Of a stretch of 64,000 nucleotides of DNA, positions 33,556-41,951 are shown one piece after another. Under the pieces are notes generated by a model. The model did no database searches and was not told where the DNA came from. It worked only from the letters and a program-made list of their open reading frames with translations. Made by a program: the position numbers and the translations under genes. Source of the DNA: an uncultured Candidatus Saccharibacteria bacterium. Its GTDB lineage: Bacteria > Patescibacteriota > Saccharimonadia > Saccharimonadales > Saccharimonadaceae. Position 1 is the stretch's first letter; every line of letters starts with the position of its first letter. The stretch covers positions 11,462 through 75,461 of the forward strand of contig CAMXXV010000003.1 in NCBI GenBank assembly GCA_947253285.1, read 5' to 3'.

Positions 33556-34318
33556 TGATGTCTCCTATATTCGTATTTTTAGCAATACCCTTACCCTTAA
33601 CTACATAAGTAGCAGTGTATTGGCTAAAATCACCAATCGACTGACGTAAAGCTTGGTCTGGATTATAAATACTATAATACAGCTCACCTAGCTCTTTAGT
33701 CTTAAGGCGCACTGCCGGTACGCCAACTTGCCTTAAGCCATCCAGTACCACTGATACACGTGAATTAATTTCGTCTTTGGCGGCCTCATATTTATTAGCC
33801 GGCACCTCAATCTTTGCTTTAGTACCAGAAGTATCGTTTACGATATTTTTTAGAACACCGCGCTGACTTGAATCTGAGCCAATCTTATTATGTTCTTCAC
33901 CAATTGAATATGGTACTACTACAAAGAAACTTTTGTCCATAATATTAGCTTCACGCGCCAGGGCATTAATAAAGTCAATATAATCATCAATTAAGGCACC
34001 TAGTAACATGTTTTCTTGATTGGTACGAAGAGCCTTAAGCTTATTAACATATGGGGTAATATCAACTTTTTCCGACTTAACGTAAATCTGAATCGGGAAA
34101 TTTAGGGAGTTCACAAAATCTTGGTAGTTAATCTCCACACTTTCGCGCTCGCGCGCACTCATCAAATCAAAGTTAATTGACTGCGCCGCAATTACTGCTC
34201 GAAACGAGCTGTCCGACATAATCACCAAATTATCTCTTAGCTCTGAAAATCGTAACGAGTTTTGAGTTGAATTAGGGTGCTGTGATTGGCTGGTTAATTG
34301 AATATTACTTTTTGACAT
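33548..34318 (-). CDS. TraC-like/VirB4 N-terminal-like protein
   Basis: 256 residues, no signal peptide or membrane helix. The stretch FRAVIAAQSINFDLMS...YQDFVNSLNFPIQIYVKSEKVDI resembles the N-terminal domain of VirB4/TraC, and the order next to VirB4 fits the split seen in many Patescibacteria and Gram-positive elements. A helical insert (SSQRGVLKNIV through AKDEINSRV) and a short conserved end follow. It probably docks VirB4 onto the PrgI/VirB3-like membrane protein; the assignment is by resemblance and context. AAGGTGG precedes the ATG. Confidence 0.7.
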   Translation of the reverse strand: MSKSNIQLTSQSQHPNSTQNSLRFSELRDNLVIMSDSSFRAVIAAQSINFDLMSARERESVEINYQDFVNSLNFPIQIYVKSEKVDITPYVNKLKALRTNQENMLLGALIDDYIDFINALAREANIMDKSFFVVVPYSIGEEHNKIGSDSSQRGVLKNIVNDTSGTKAKIEVPANKYEAAKDEINSRVSVVLDGLRQVGVPAVRLKTKELGELYYSIYNPDQALRQSIGDFSQYTATYVVKGKGIAKNTNIGDINV

Positions 34319-34326
34319 TGCCCACC

Positions 34327-35370
34327 TTAACGTAGTTTAATATTAATCATGTCGTCGCTATTGTTCTGCGGCGCTACACCTGAACTAATTATAACAGAAT
34401 TAGAGGCTTTTGATAAGCCAGTTGGCTCCGCTGGCGTTGGGGCAGGCTGTTGTGACGGCGCAGGTTTATTATCTTCTTTCTGTGGCATATTATAAACATC
34501 CGAAAGCTGCGCCCCATTAACCTGAATTGTTTCCGGCTCCTCTGGAGCAGGTGGCGTCGATGGCGCATAATTATAACCTGGCAACTGCGCTGGGGCAAAC
34601 ATTGGTTGTGGTGGCATCGCCGGGTTGTACATTGGCGGCATCGCGTTTTGATAATTATAGGTAGGTGGCATTGGTAAAGGTTGGCCGTTAGGCTGCGCAT
34701 TGGCATTTTGCGGCGCAGTCTGCACTGGCGCTGTCTGACTTTGTTTGGTTGCTGATGCCGGATTGTTCTCTAATTCCTTCATTGTTTTAATCGCCTTTGA
34801 GCGAATATCCTCAGATGATTTTCCTAACAAATGGTCAATGTGTTCTGCATTGCTATCATCACCATCCATAATATCGTGCGCATTTTGCGCCGACGCCATA
34901 AAGTCCTCGTTTAAGTTGTGGTTAATTGGAGCAGGGGCATCTAAGCCACGTGTTGACCAACCCTTAGTATCAGTAATATTAGCTAGGAATGAAAGGCGTT
35001 GCGACACTTCCTCAGCTTTAAGACTTTTCTCTTGAATATCATCTTCATTTATTGGCGCGCCAATTTTCACATTCGGCTCTTCGCCATCGGCAATCCAAAT
35101 TCGCACCTTTGGTTTAAGTATGTAGTAGCGAATCATTGCTGCCATATAAATTTCCATCGGCTGGTCCTTGCGCAACGGCAAAGCTAGCACACCAAACACA
35201 AGAATCACTGGTGCTGGTATGATAATCAGCGGCAACGCCTGCTTGCCAAGAAAAAAGGCCATGACACAGCCGCCAAAAGCAATCATTAAATAGCAAAACT
35301 GCCTAAAACTAAATGGGCCGATTAGCTTGTCATCGGCTTCAACGTTCTGCGGCACCTTATATTCTGCCAT
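34327..35370 (-). CDS. PrgI/VirB3-like membrane protein with long Pro-rich tail
   Basis: 347 residues from ATG at 35370 (MAEYKVPQNVEAD). This start is chosen over an upstream ATG because TATAAT at 35377-35382 on its strand lies 6 bases before it. Residues 1-100 match the PrgI family: KLIGPFSFRQFCYLMIAFG, two helices, then PMEIYMAAMIRYYILKPK. PrgI/VirB3 partners VirB4 at the membrane. The remaining 230 or so residues form a cytoplasmic tail, the last 130 rich in Pro, Gln, Met and Tyr, far longer than ordinary PrgI. First gene of the prgI-traC-virB4-DAGK unit. Confidence 0.85.
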   Translation of the reverse strand: MAEYKVPQNVEADDKLIGPFSFRQFCYLMIAFGGCVMAFFLGKQALPLIIIPAPVILVFGVLALPLRKDQPMEIYMAAMIRYYILKPKVRIWIADGEEPNVKIGAPINEDDIQEKSLKAEEVSQRLSFLANITDTKGWSTRGLDAPAPINHNLNEDFMASAQNAHDIMDGDDSNAEHIDHLLGKSSEDIRSKAIKTMKELENNPASATKQSQTAPVQTAPQNANAQPNGQPLPMPPTYNYQNAMPPMYNPAMPPQPMFAPAQLPGYNYAPSTPPAPEEPETIQVNGAQLSDVYNMPQKEDNKPAPSQQPAPTPAEPTGLSKASNSVIISSGVAPQNNSDDMINIKLR

Positions 35371-35462
35371 ATCATTATTATAACATATATTAAATAAGCG
35401 TAAGTATATTGTATTATTTACATTATTTGCCACATAGCACAAAAACCGCTATGATAGTAGTA

Positions 35463-36260
35463 ATGAGTGATGTGGTTGAAGGCGAATTAAAGCCATTAAT
35501 TTTGCTGCGTGGTCTAACCAAGACCTTTGGTTTTGATGACCAAGCGTTAAATGCCCTCGACCACGTCGACCTTGAAATTCAACCAGGTGAGTTTGTCGCC
35601 ATCATGGGGCCATCAGGCTGTGGCAAAACCACGTTACTACAGCACATTGGCTTGCTAGAAAAACCAACTAGTGGTGAATATCTGTTTAATAATAAAAACA
35701 TCGAACGCTTCAGTAGCAACCGCAAGGCGCGCATTCGCAACCGCGAAATTGGCTTCGTTTTTCAGAACTTCAACCTGGTGCCAACCCTCACTGTGCTCGA
35801 CAATGTTGTCTTGCCACTCAATTACCGGCGTGGCTTTAGCTATAAAAACCTCGAGCGTGCCAGTGCACTTCTAAAAACATTTGGTCTCGCCCTCCGCGAA
35901 TACTACATGCCCGACCAGCTTTCAGGTGGTCAAATGCAACGCGTCGCAATCGCTCGGGCACTTATCAATAGCCCTAAAATTATTTTGGCCGACGAGCCAA
36001 CCGGCAACCTTGACTCAAAGAATAGTGATATCATCATGCAAGAATTAACTCGCCTCCATCGCGCCGGCAACACTATTCTAATGGTGACACACAACCCAGA
36101 GCTATTGAAGTATGCCAGCCGCGTCATCTACATGAAGGATGGTAAAATCGACCGCGACGAAGAGCTTACTGAAACCGCCGCCTTTAAGGTCACTAAGCGT
36201 ACTCTCAATGCGCGCCGTCGCGAAAAGGGGCGAAAATATCAGAAGCGGAGGAGTAAATAA
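35463..36260 (+). CDS. MacB/LolD-type ABC transporter ATPase
   Basis: 265 residues from ATG at 35463, chosen because TATGAT (35450-35455) sits 7 bases upstream and the alternative ATG at 35409 would precede the promoter. Walker A GPSGCGKTTLL, Q-loop FVFQNFNLVP, signature LSGGQMQRVAIARAL, Walker B ILADEPTGNLD and H-loop VTHNPE are intact. The sequence class (FVFQ-x-F-x-LVPTLT) is MacB/FtsE/LolD. A basic C-terminal tail of about 35 residues is additional. It is coupled to the permease by TAATG. The substrate is unknown; such pairs export peptides or lipoproteins, or act mechanically in wall remodelling. Confidence 0.92.
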   Translation: MSDVVEGELKPLILLRGLTKTFGFDDQALNALDHVDLEIQPGEFVAIMGPSGCGKTTLLQHIGLLEKPTSGEYLFNNKNIERFSSNRKARIRNREIGFVFQNFNLVPTLTVLDNVVLPLNYRRGFSYKNLERASALLKTFGLALREYYMPDQLSGGQMQRVAIARALINSPKIILADEPTGNLDSKNSDIIMQELTRLHRAGNTILMVTHNPELLKYASRVIYMKDGKIDRDEELTETAAFKVTKRTLNARRREKGRKYQKRRSK

Positions 36261-37447
36261 TGTTATCAGTTAAATTAGCTAAGGCTAGTCTCAAAAGCCA
36301 CCGCTTCCGCAGTATGCTTGCCACCACTGGCGTGATGGTCGGTGTATTTATGATTTCACTTAGTTTAATTATTAGCGACTGTATCAGCGCCGGAGTAGAA
36401 CGACAAATTGCTCAGTTCAACGACAAAACCGCCATCGTTAATGGTGGCGATTCACTAGACCAATTTGGCCTCACTAAAATTCCTAGCGCTACTTTGACTA
36501 ATGATGATTTAAGATTAATCAACCACGCATCAGAGGTTGGCTATACCGTAGCGTCTTCCATCTTACGCACTGGCTTAAGTACTAGCAAGCAGCATATTGA
36601 CCGCGTCACCTTGGCTGCTACAACTGCCAATTTTCAATCAGCGCTAGGACTCAAACTCACTAGCGGCAACTGGTTTGACCAAAATGATACTCATAAAAAC
36701 TGGTTGGTCTTGGGCTACGACTTAGCTCAACGACTCATTGGCACTAGTGTTGCCCATAATCAAATCGTCAATATCGAAGGCGAAGCCTTTACTGTAATTG
36801 GTGTCCTCAAGCGAGTTGGACAGCCGCTGTCACTTCTCGGCTACAACGTCGACCAAACCGCCTTTATGCACTTACAACGCGGGCAAAACCTCTTTAATAC
36901 CACACGCATTAGCCAAATTATCGCTTATCCGAGCAATAAAAACACCACCATCAGCCAAACACTCTTCAGTATCCTTACTAATCAGCATGTCGACAAAAGC
37001 GAATATTCTGTCATGAACACCACTGATGTTACACGCCAATTGCAACATACCCTGCGTGTCATCCAATACTTCATCTTCGCCTTTGCTGGATTGTCACTCC
37101 TAATTAGCGGCATTAGTATCATGAATATTATGTTAGTTGGTGTAGTCGAACGGCGGCGCGAAATTGGCATCCGTAAGGCAGTGGGTGCAACCAACGGCAA
37201 TATTTTGATGCAATTTTTGATGGAATCACTCATTATCTCAGTTAATGGTGGCGTCGTCGGCTTAGTATTAGCTTATCTAATTGCTTACATCACTACTTTT
37301 TATCTCTCACTCAACCTCGTATTTAGTCTCAACGCCGTTATCTTCGGCTTTGTCTTACCAATCGCGGTCGGCATCTTCTTTGGTCTCTATCCAGCATGGC
37401 GCGCCGCAAAAAGCGATGTCATTTCCGCCCTCCGCCAACTAACTTAA
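36260..37447 (+). CDS. MacB-type ABC permease (FtsX-like)
   Basis: 395 residues. N-terminal helix (about 20-42), a large extracytoplasmic MacB_PCD domain (about 45-265), and three C-terminal helices with the FtsX-like signature ERRREIGIRKAVGAT between the first and second. It is the partner of the ATPase at 35463-36260 (TAATG overlap). The four-helix layout is that of mechanotransmission ABC proteins, not transmembrane pumps. The 3' end overlaps recF by 9 bases on the opposite strand, with no terminator between them. Confidence 0.9.
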   Translation: MLSVKLAKASLKSHRFRSMLATTGVMVGVFMISLSLIISDCISAGVERQIAQFNDKTAIVNGGDSLDQFGLTKIPSATLTNDDLRLINHASEVGYTVASSILRTGLSTSKQHIDRVTLAATTANFQSALGLKLTSGNWFDQNDTHKNWLVLGYDLAQRLIGTSVAHNQIVNIEGEAFTVIGVLKRVGQPLSLLGYNVDQTAFMHLQRGQNLFNTTRISQIIAYPSNKNTTISQTLFSILTNQHVDKSEYSVMNTTDVTRQLQHTLRVIQYFIFAFAGLSLLISGISIMNIMLVGVVERRREIGIRKAVGATNGNILMQFLMESLIISVNGGVVGLVLAYLIAYITTFYLSLNLVFSLNAVIFGFVLPIAVGIFFGLYPAWRAAKSDVISALRQLT

Positions 37448-38446
37448 TTCAATATGATGATAATCGCCGCCACTATAAGATAGAGTAGTGGCAATGGTAT
37501 TGTATTGAAAAATATCCGTCGCGTAAAGGTTGGCGCGATGCGCCGCATCAAGTTCAGAATCAATATCGTCCAGTAGTATCACCGCTTCGGGGTAGTGCTG
37601 ACGCACCACATCCGCAATCACCGCGAGCAGGGCGAATAAAATCGTTCGATTCTCACCACGCGAAGCATTTAGCTTCGCCGCCTTATGGTTAAATCGAAAC
37701 TCAAAGTCGTCCTTTTGCGCTCCCACTGGGGTAGTAGCATCATCATAGCTCTGCCTTAATTCTGCCATAATGTGTTCCACTGTCACGGGCGCGCCCGCTT
37801 GAAATTTCAATTCAACCGTATCCGACCGCCCAGCAATCGACTGATATCGCGCCGCAATTGACTGATTAATTAACTGCATCAAACGCCGCCGGCGCGCTGA
37901 GATTTGCGCCGATAACTGGCTGAATTGAATATCCCAAACTAATAGCTCGCTCGGGTCACAATAATCTTGCTTTAGTAAACTGTTGCGCTGCCTTAATACC
38001 CGAGCAAATTTATTGACCTCTGTCTGATGCGCAGGGTCTAAAACACTAATGGCGCGGTCAAAGAAATCCCGCCGCCGCGAAGGCGAACCGTATAGCATTT
38101 GCATGTCATTCGGCTCAAATAATAGCACTGGCACACGCTGCGAAGTAGGGAAACGGTGATAACTGTGGTCGTTGATAATAAACGTCTTTACACCCGCCTG
38201 GTATTTTACTGTTCGCACTGCCTCATCGCGCGTCAAATCAATTCGCCACCAGTTAAATTCATCCGCCGGCTGGCGTACCATCTCATCAAAGTTCGAGCGC
38301 CAGCTTTTACCCATCAGCGCCACATATATCGCCTCAAGCAGTGTTGTCTTACCACTACCATTCGGGCCGGTGATGATATTCATCCCGGCAGTGAATTCCA
38401 CCTGATAGTGCTGGTGGGAACGAAAATTATTTACTACTAGCTTCAT
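37439..38446 (-). CDS. recF: RecF recombination mediator
   Basis: 335 residues. SMC-like ATPase: Walker A GPNGSGKTTLLEAIY near residue 28, RecF-specific VLLFEPNDMQMLYGSPSRRRDFFDRAI, and C-terminal signature/Walker B (SRGENRTILFALL, VILLDDIDSELD). Loads RecA at gaps with RecO/RecR. Order dnaA-dnaN-recF is the ancestral origin arrangement. The start ATG overlaps the dnaN stop by a base, so recF is translated from the dnaN mRNA. A little shorter than the usual 360 residues. Confidence 0.94.
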   Translation of the reverse strand: MKLVVNNFRSHQHYQVEFTAGMNIITGPNGSGKTTLLEAIYVALMGKSWRSNFDEMVRQPADEFNWWRIDLTRDEAVRTVKYQAGVKTFIINDHSYHRFPTSQRVPVLLFEPNDMQMLYGSPSRRRDFFDRAISVLDPAHQTEVNKFARVLRQRNSLLKQDYCDPSELLVWDIQFSQLSAQISARRRRLMQLINQSIAARYQSIAGRSDTVELKFQAGAPVTVEHIMAELRQSYDDATTPVGAQKDDFEFRFNHKAAKLNASRGENRTILFALLAVIADVVRQHYPEAVILLDDIDSELDAAHRANLYATDIFQYNTIATTLSYSGGDYHHIELS

Positions 38447-39528
38447 TAGTTGCGCATCGGCATGACTAGATGGAGGTAATCATCCTGGTCGCCAGTTAAA
38501 ACAATTGGCGCCATACCGCCATCCGTGTGAATTGTTACGTCGTCGCCGTGTAAGCAATTGAGCGCCTCAATAAGGTAACGACAATTAACATTAAACGCCA
38601 CATCACCACCCTCGGCTTTCACTGCCAGCTCTGAGCTGTTGATACCCATCTGGCCAGCCACCGAACGCACTTTCATTACATTACCTTCAACTTTAATAAT
38701 AATGGTGTTATTTGGGCGCGAAAACGGCTCCGCAATCTTCGCCGCCTTCACCCATTCGGCGCGATTCAGTGTCACCGTAAATTTAGTATCATTCGGAATT
38801 AAGCTGGCATAATTAATATATTTACCATCAATTAAACGTGAGGTCACGCGAGCGTTGGCTGCTACGAAGCTAACTTGGTCGTCGCTATACTTAATTAACA
38901 CCGTATCGCTGTCTGCCGCAATACGTGTAGCATCCTGTAGGGCACGATAAGGGACAATCATCTTTACTTCATACTCAAGCTTCATTAATTTTAGCTCCGC
39001 CATGCGATAGCCATCAGTCGCAACTAGGTGCAACAGACCATCATCATCGGTATTAAAATAAACGCCATTTAAAATCGGACGCGAAGCATCAGTACTAGCC
39101 ACATTCGCTACGCGTGTTACCACTTCTTTTAGTGCCTCAGCACTCAGTTCAAGCGAATTCGCTTCGTCTGACTCAGGAATAGCAGGGTAGTCCTCTGGGT
39201 CGACAGCATTAATGGTTGACTGGTAAGTGCCCGCCTTAATGTAAATTAGGTTGTTTTTTACTTCAATTTCAACCTCGGTGTTTGGTAAATTACAGATAAA
39301 TTCCGTTAGTACTCGCGCTGGCACCGCAATTGCGCCCTCAGCCTCCACTTGAGCAGCGATAGTATCGACCATGACAACCTCTAGATTAGTGGCGATGACA
39401 ATCAATTTACTTTCGTCTGTTCGCAATAAAACATTACCAAGCATTGGGTTACCAGACTGTGCGATAGCAATTCGTGATACATTACCTAACGCTTTTGCTA
39501 GGTCGTTTTGTGCAACTGTTAGCTTCAT
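38446..39528 (-). CDS. dnaN: DNA polymerase III beta sliding clamp
   Basis: 360 residues, three repeated clamp domains. Start MKLTVAQNDLAKALGNVSRI, the central PILNGVYFNTDDDGLLHLVATDGYRMA hallmark divided over the domain 1/2 boundary, and the C-terminal PIVLTG...YLHLVMPMRN (clamp-binding cleft end) are all present. Forms a ring that tethers polymerase to DNA. A strong AGGAGG precedes the ATG, so this gene uses standard initiation. The 267-base region upstream, between dnaN and dnaA, holds DnaA-box-like sites. Confidence 0.97.
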   Translation of the reverse strand: MKLTVAQNDLAKALGNVSRIAIAQSGNPMLGNVLLRTDESKLIVIATNLEVVMVDTIAAQVEAEGAIAVPARVLTEFICNLPNTEVEIEVKNNLIYIKAGTYQSTINAVDPEDYPAIPESDEANSLELSAEALKEVVTRVANVASTDASRPILNGVYFNTDDDGLLHLVATDGYRMAELKLMKLEYEVKMIVPYRALQDATRIAADSDTVLIKYSDDQVSFVAANARVTSRLIDGKYINYASLIPNDTKFTVTLNRAEWVKAAKIAEPFSRPNNTIIIKVEGNVMKVRSVAGQMGINSSELAVKAEGGDVAFNVNCRYLIEALNCLHGDDVTIHTDGGMAPIVLTGDQDDYLHLVMPMRN

Positions 39529-39574
39529 TTTAAACCTCCTTTATTAAATAAATAATAATCATAATAATAAGTCC

Positions 39575-39783
39575 TGTGGAAAGTGTGGAAAACCAGTTGA
39601 TAACTCTGGTAGAGTACACTTTGCGCGGTGGATAAAAATTGTGGAAAGCAGTGTAAAAGTTGTGGGCTACATAATAGTTTTACACGGCGGGTTAATTGAG
39701 CTGTTAATGTTATGCACAATGTGCCAAAATAATACACAAGTTTTACCGCGGCTAGACCACAAGTTGTCCACGGGTTTTCCACA
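39575..39783. other. DnaA-box cluster between dnaA and dnaN (origin region, left part)
   Basis: Candidate DnaA boxes in a 267-base non-coding gap: TGTGGAAAG (39575), TGTGGAAAA (39584), GGTGGATAA (39627), TGTGGAAAG (39640), TTATGCACA (39710, perfect match to TTATNCACA), TTGTCCACG (39764) and TTTTCCACA (39775). An AT-only stretch (about 39539-39570) next to the dnaN start could be an unwinding element. The gap lies where strand composition switches. Confidence 0.75.
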
Positions 39784-39795
39784 GGTGAAGCGACG

Positions 39796-41187
39796 CTAAG
39801 CATAGAGTTCCTCCTTAATTGCGGCGACCTTGTTGCGAATCTCCACGTCGAGCTTAATCTGGGTTTCGATTTTTTGAATGGAGTGCATGGCCGTGGTGTG
39901 GTCGTTGCGCCCGAGCTCATGCGCGATTTGCGGATAACTGAGGTGGAGCTCACTACGCAAGAGGTACATGGCGATTTGGCGCGGCAGGGCGATATTGGCG
40001 CTGCGCGACGAAGATTTAATTTCTGAGACTTTAATCTCGAAGAAACGAGCCGTCTTGTCAACAACTTGGCGTGAAGTTAGGTGACGCGATGGACTTGGTC
40101 GGGCGCTAGAGAGAATGGCGGCGGCAAATTCGACGGTTGGTGTGTTGTTCTGCATCTCGGCGTAAGCCATCACCTGATTGAGCGCGCCTTCAAGCTCGCG
40201 AACGTTGGTGCGAACAGTCTTGGCAATGTACTCGGCAGTCTCGCGCGGTAGCTCGATGGTGTTATTGAGCGCGGCCTTGGCCTCAATAATAGCGACGCGG
40301 GTCTCATATTCTGGCAGGTTGACATCCACCATCATACCCATCTGGAAGCGGCTGCGCAGGCGGTCGGTCAGGGTTGGAATTTCAGCCGGCGGTCGGTCGG
40401 AGCTAATCACAATCTGGCGGTTGGCCTGATGTAGGGCATTGAAGGTATTAAAGAATGCCTCCTCGGTTTTGCCCTTGCCGGCGATAAACTGAATATCGTC
40501 AATAATTAGCGCATCGAGCTCGCGATACTTGCGCGTAAAGGCCTCAGGTGTCTTATTGCGAACGTGATAAATAAAGTCATTAACGAACTCTTCAGTGGTG
40601 GCGTAGAGTACCTTGCGCGAGCGGTCGTCGTGGTAAATGGCGTTACCAATGGCCTGAATTAGGTGAGTTTTACCGAGGCCAACGCCGCCGTAAACAAAGA
40701 CGGGGTTGTAATGTTCGCCGGGATGTTTGGCGGCAGCTTGGGCGGCAGTGTAGGCGAATTGATTACACGAGCCGACGATAAAATTGTCAAAGGTGTAGCG
40801 ACTATTGAGGTGTGACTCGAAGTGTGCCACTGTCTTAGTCGGGCGTGAGGTAATATCATCACTAATCACTACTACTTCTTCTTGGTCGGCAGATTTTTTA
40901 TTACTACCCTTGTGGATCGAAAAAACTAGCTTTGGTTTGCTGACGGCTGGATTTAGTTTGGCGAGCCGAGTCACGATGATGTCGTAAAACTTAGTTTCAA
41001 ACTGAGTTTTATACATGAAGTTTTTAACTTCAAAGTGGTAAGTGTCGCCGTCGAGGCGGGTAAGCTTGATGGCGGAATTGTCTTGCCAAAACAGCTTGAA
41101 GCTCATATCAGAGACGGCCTTATCTAGCTTGACCTCGGCCAGCACTGATTGCCATAAGGCGGATAGACTTGTCTCGTTTTGCTCCAT
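39796..41187 (-). CDS. dnaA: Replication initiator DnaA
   Basis: 463 residues from ATG at 41187 (MEQNETSLSALW); the open frame extends upstream, but GAGGG before 41187 and the usual DnaA N-terminus fix the start. Domain I (1-90), a short linker, AAA+ domain with Walker A GGVGLGKTHLIQAIGN and Walker B LIIDDIQFIAGK, and domain IV with the DNA-binding signature LGRNDHTTAMHSIQKIE. Binds DnaA boxes, melts the origin and loads helicase. Box clusters on both sides of the gene suggest autoregulation plus origin function. Diverges from rpmH. Confidence 0.97.
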   Translation of the reverse strand: MEQNETSLSALWQSVLAEVKLDKAVSDMSFKLFWQDNSAIKLTRLDGDTYHFEVKNFMYKTQFETKFYDIIVTRLAKLNPAVSKPKLVFSIHKGSNKKSADQEEVVVISDDITSRPTKTVAHFESHLNSRYTFDNFIVGSCNQFAYTAAQAAAKHPGEHYNPVFVYGGVGLGKTHLIQAIGNAIYHDDRSRKVLYATTEEFVNDFIYHVRNKTPEAFTRKYRELDALIIDDIQFIAGKGKTEEAFFNTFNALHQANRQIVISSDRPPAEIPTLTDRLRSRFQMGMMVDVNLPEYETRVAIIEAKAALNNTIELPRETAEYIAKTVRTNVRELEGALNQVMAYAEMQNNTPTVEFAAAILSSARPSPSRHLTSRQVVDKTARFFEIKVSEIKSSSRSANIALPRQIAMYLLRSELHLSYPQIAHELGRNDHTTAMHSIQKIETQIKLDVEIRNKVAAIKEELYA

Positions 41188-41231
41188 CAATTTACCCTCT
41201 TCACTAACTAAAATGATACCAAAAATAAGAG

Positions 41232-41335
41232 TTTTCCACAAGGCAAAAAGGTAGCTGTGGCAAACCACATAGTTTTCCACAACTGGGCACCACCACTGTA
41301 AAACCTGTGGAAAACTTTGTATAGGCTGTGGAAAG
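41232..41335. other. DnaA-box cluster between dnaA and rpmH (probable oriC)
   Basis: TTTTCCACA at 41232 and 41273, TGTGGAAAA at 41306, TGTGGAAAG at 41327 and a weaker TGTGGCAAA at 41256, all within 104 bases of the divergent dnaA/rpmH gap. The recurring core TTTTCCACA (not TTATCCACA) looks like this organism's preferred box. AT-rich sequence follows at 41343-41375. The rpmH-dnaA gap is an origin site in many bacteria. Confidence 0.75.
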
Positions 41336-41382
41336 AACTATTTCCAGTTGAAAAAAATCTATAATATGTTATACTAGCTTAT

Positions 41383-41520
41383 ATGCCAAAGAGAACGTAC
41401 CAACCAAAGAAGCGACACAACGCCCGCGTACACGGTTTCCGTGCTCGTATGTCAACGAGAGCAGGCCAGCTTGTCCTAAAGCGCCGCCGCAACAAGCAGC
41501 GTGCCAAGATTGCACGCTAA
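41383..41520 (+). CDS. rpmH: Ribosomal protein bL34
   Basis: 45 residues, highly basic: starts MPKRTYQPKKRHNARVHGF and ends KRRRNKQRAKIAR, the classic L34 sequence. A large-subunit protein. The gene is divergent from dnaA and followed by rnpA, yidC and jag, the conserved origin gene order. TATACT (41370-41375) lies 7 bases before the ATG, indicating a leaderless mRNA. A hairpin at 41534-41562 follows. Confidence 0.97.
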   Translation: MPKRTYQPKKRHNARVHGFRARMSTRAGQLVLKRRRNKQRAKIAR

Positions 41521-41533
41521 GCCCCAGCGACTT

Positions 41534-41562
41534 AATATAACGAGCTAGACTCGTTATATTTT
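41534..41562 (+). terminator. Hairpin after rpmH
   Basis: AATATAACGAG / CTCGTTATATT (11-bp stem, 5-base loop) followed by TT. AT-rich, so moderately strong; may attenuate transcription from rpmH into rnpA. Confidence 0.7.
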
Positions 41563-41583
41563 ATAGTTATTATTTAATTTATT

Positions 41584-41931
41584 ATGTTACGTCAAACTAA
41601 TCGTTTTCACGGCCATGCCAGCCTTAAATATCTCTTCAGCCACGGTGCGCAAGCCCGCACGCGGTATTTTAGTGTGCGAGTGGTGGCGAACCCGCGTCGT
41701 CAGCATTCACGCGCGGCGGTTATTGTTAGTAAAAAGCTATTGCATGACGCCGTGCCACGAAATCGCGCCCGCCGCCGAATGTATGAGCTGTTACGTCACC
41801 ACTTAGGCGACCTCGCCACTACTACCGACCTTGCTGTAACTCTTTACTCAAAGGACATTTTGACTGCGCCGAGCGCTGAATTAGAGCGTCAACTAGTGTC
41901 AGCCCTTAAGCAACTACAAATTACCCACTAA
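41584..41931 (+). CDS. rnpA: Ribonuclease P protein component
   Basis: 115 residues. Family features: N-terminal F-x(n)-R-Y region (LKYLFSHGAQARTRYFSVRVV), VIVSKKLLHDAVPRNRARRRMYELLR (the RNR motif that contacts the catalytic RNA), and a basic surface. Assists M1 RNA in 5' tRNA processing. Sits between rpmH and yidC as in most bacteria. A weak AT-rich region precedes the ATG; no Shine-Dalgarno is seen. The catalytic RNA (rnpB) was not found in this window. Confidence 0.92.
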   Translation: MLRQTNRFHGHASLKYLFSHGAQARTRYFSVRVVANPRRQHSRAAVIVSKKLLHDAVPRNRARRRMYELLRHHLGDLATTTDLAVTLYSKDILTAPSAELERQLVSALKQLQITH

Positions 41932-41951
41932 AATATGCTAAAATATAGGTA

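Noticed and set aside
39525..40064. Open minus-strand frame spanning the dnaA 3' end and the dnaA-dnaN gap
   Set aside because: It overlaps dnaA in another frame and covers the DnaA-box region; the product has no family features and is Arg/Ser-rich as expected for an off-frame reading.
41188..41280. Longer N-terminus of DnaA
   Set aside because: The added residues do not resemble DnaA domain I, would cover two DnaA boxes, and a good Shine-Dalgarno lies before the ATG at 41187.
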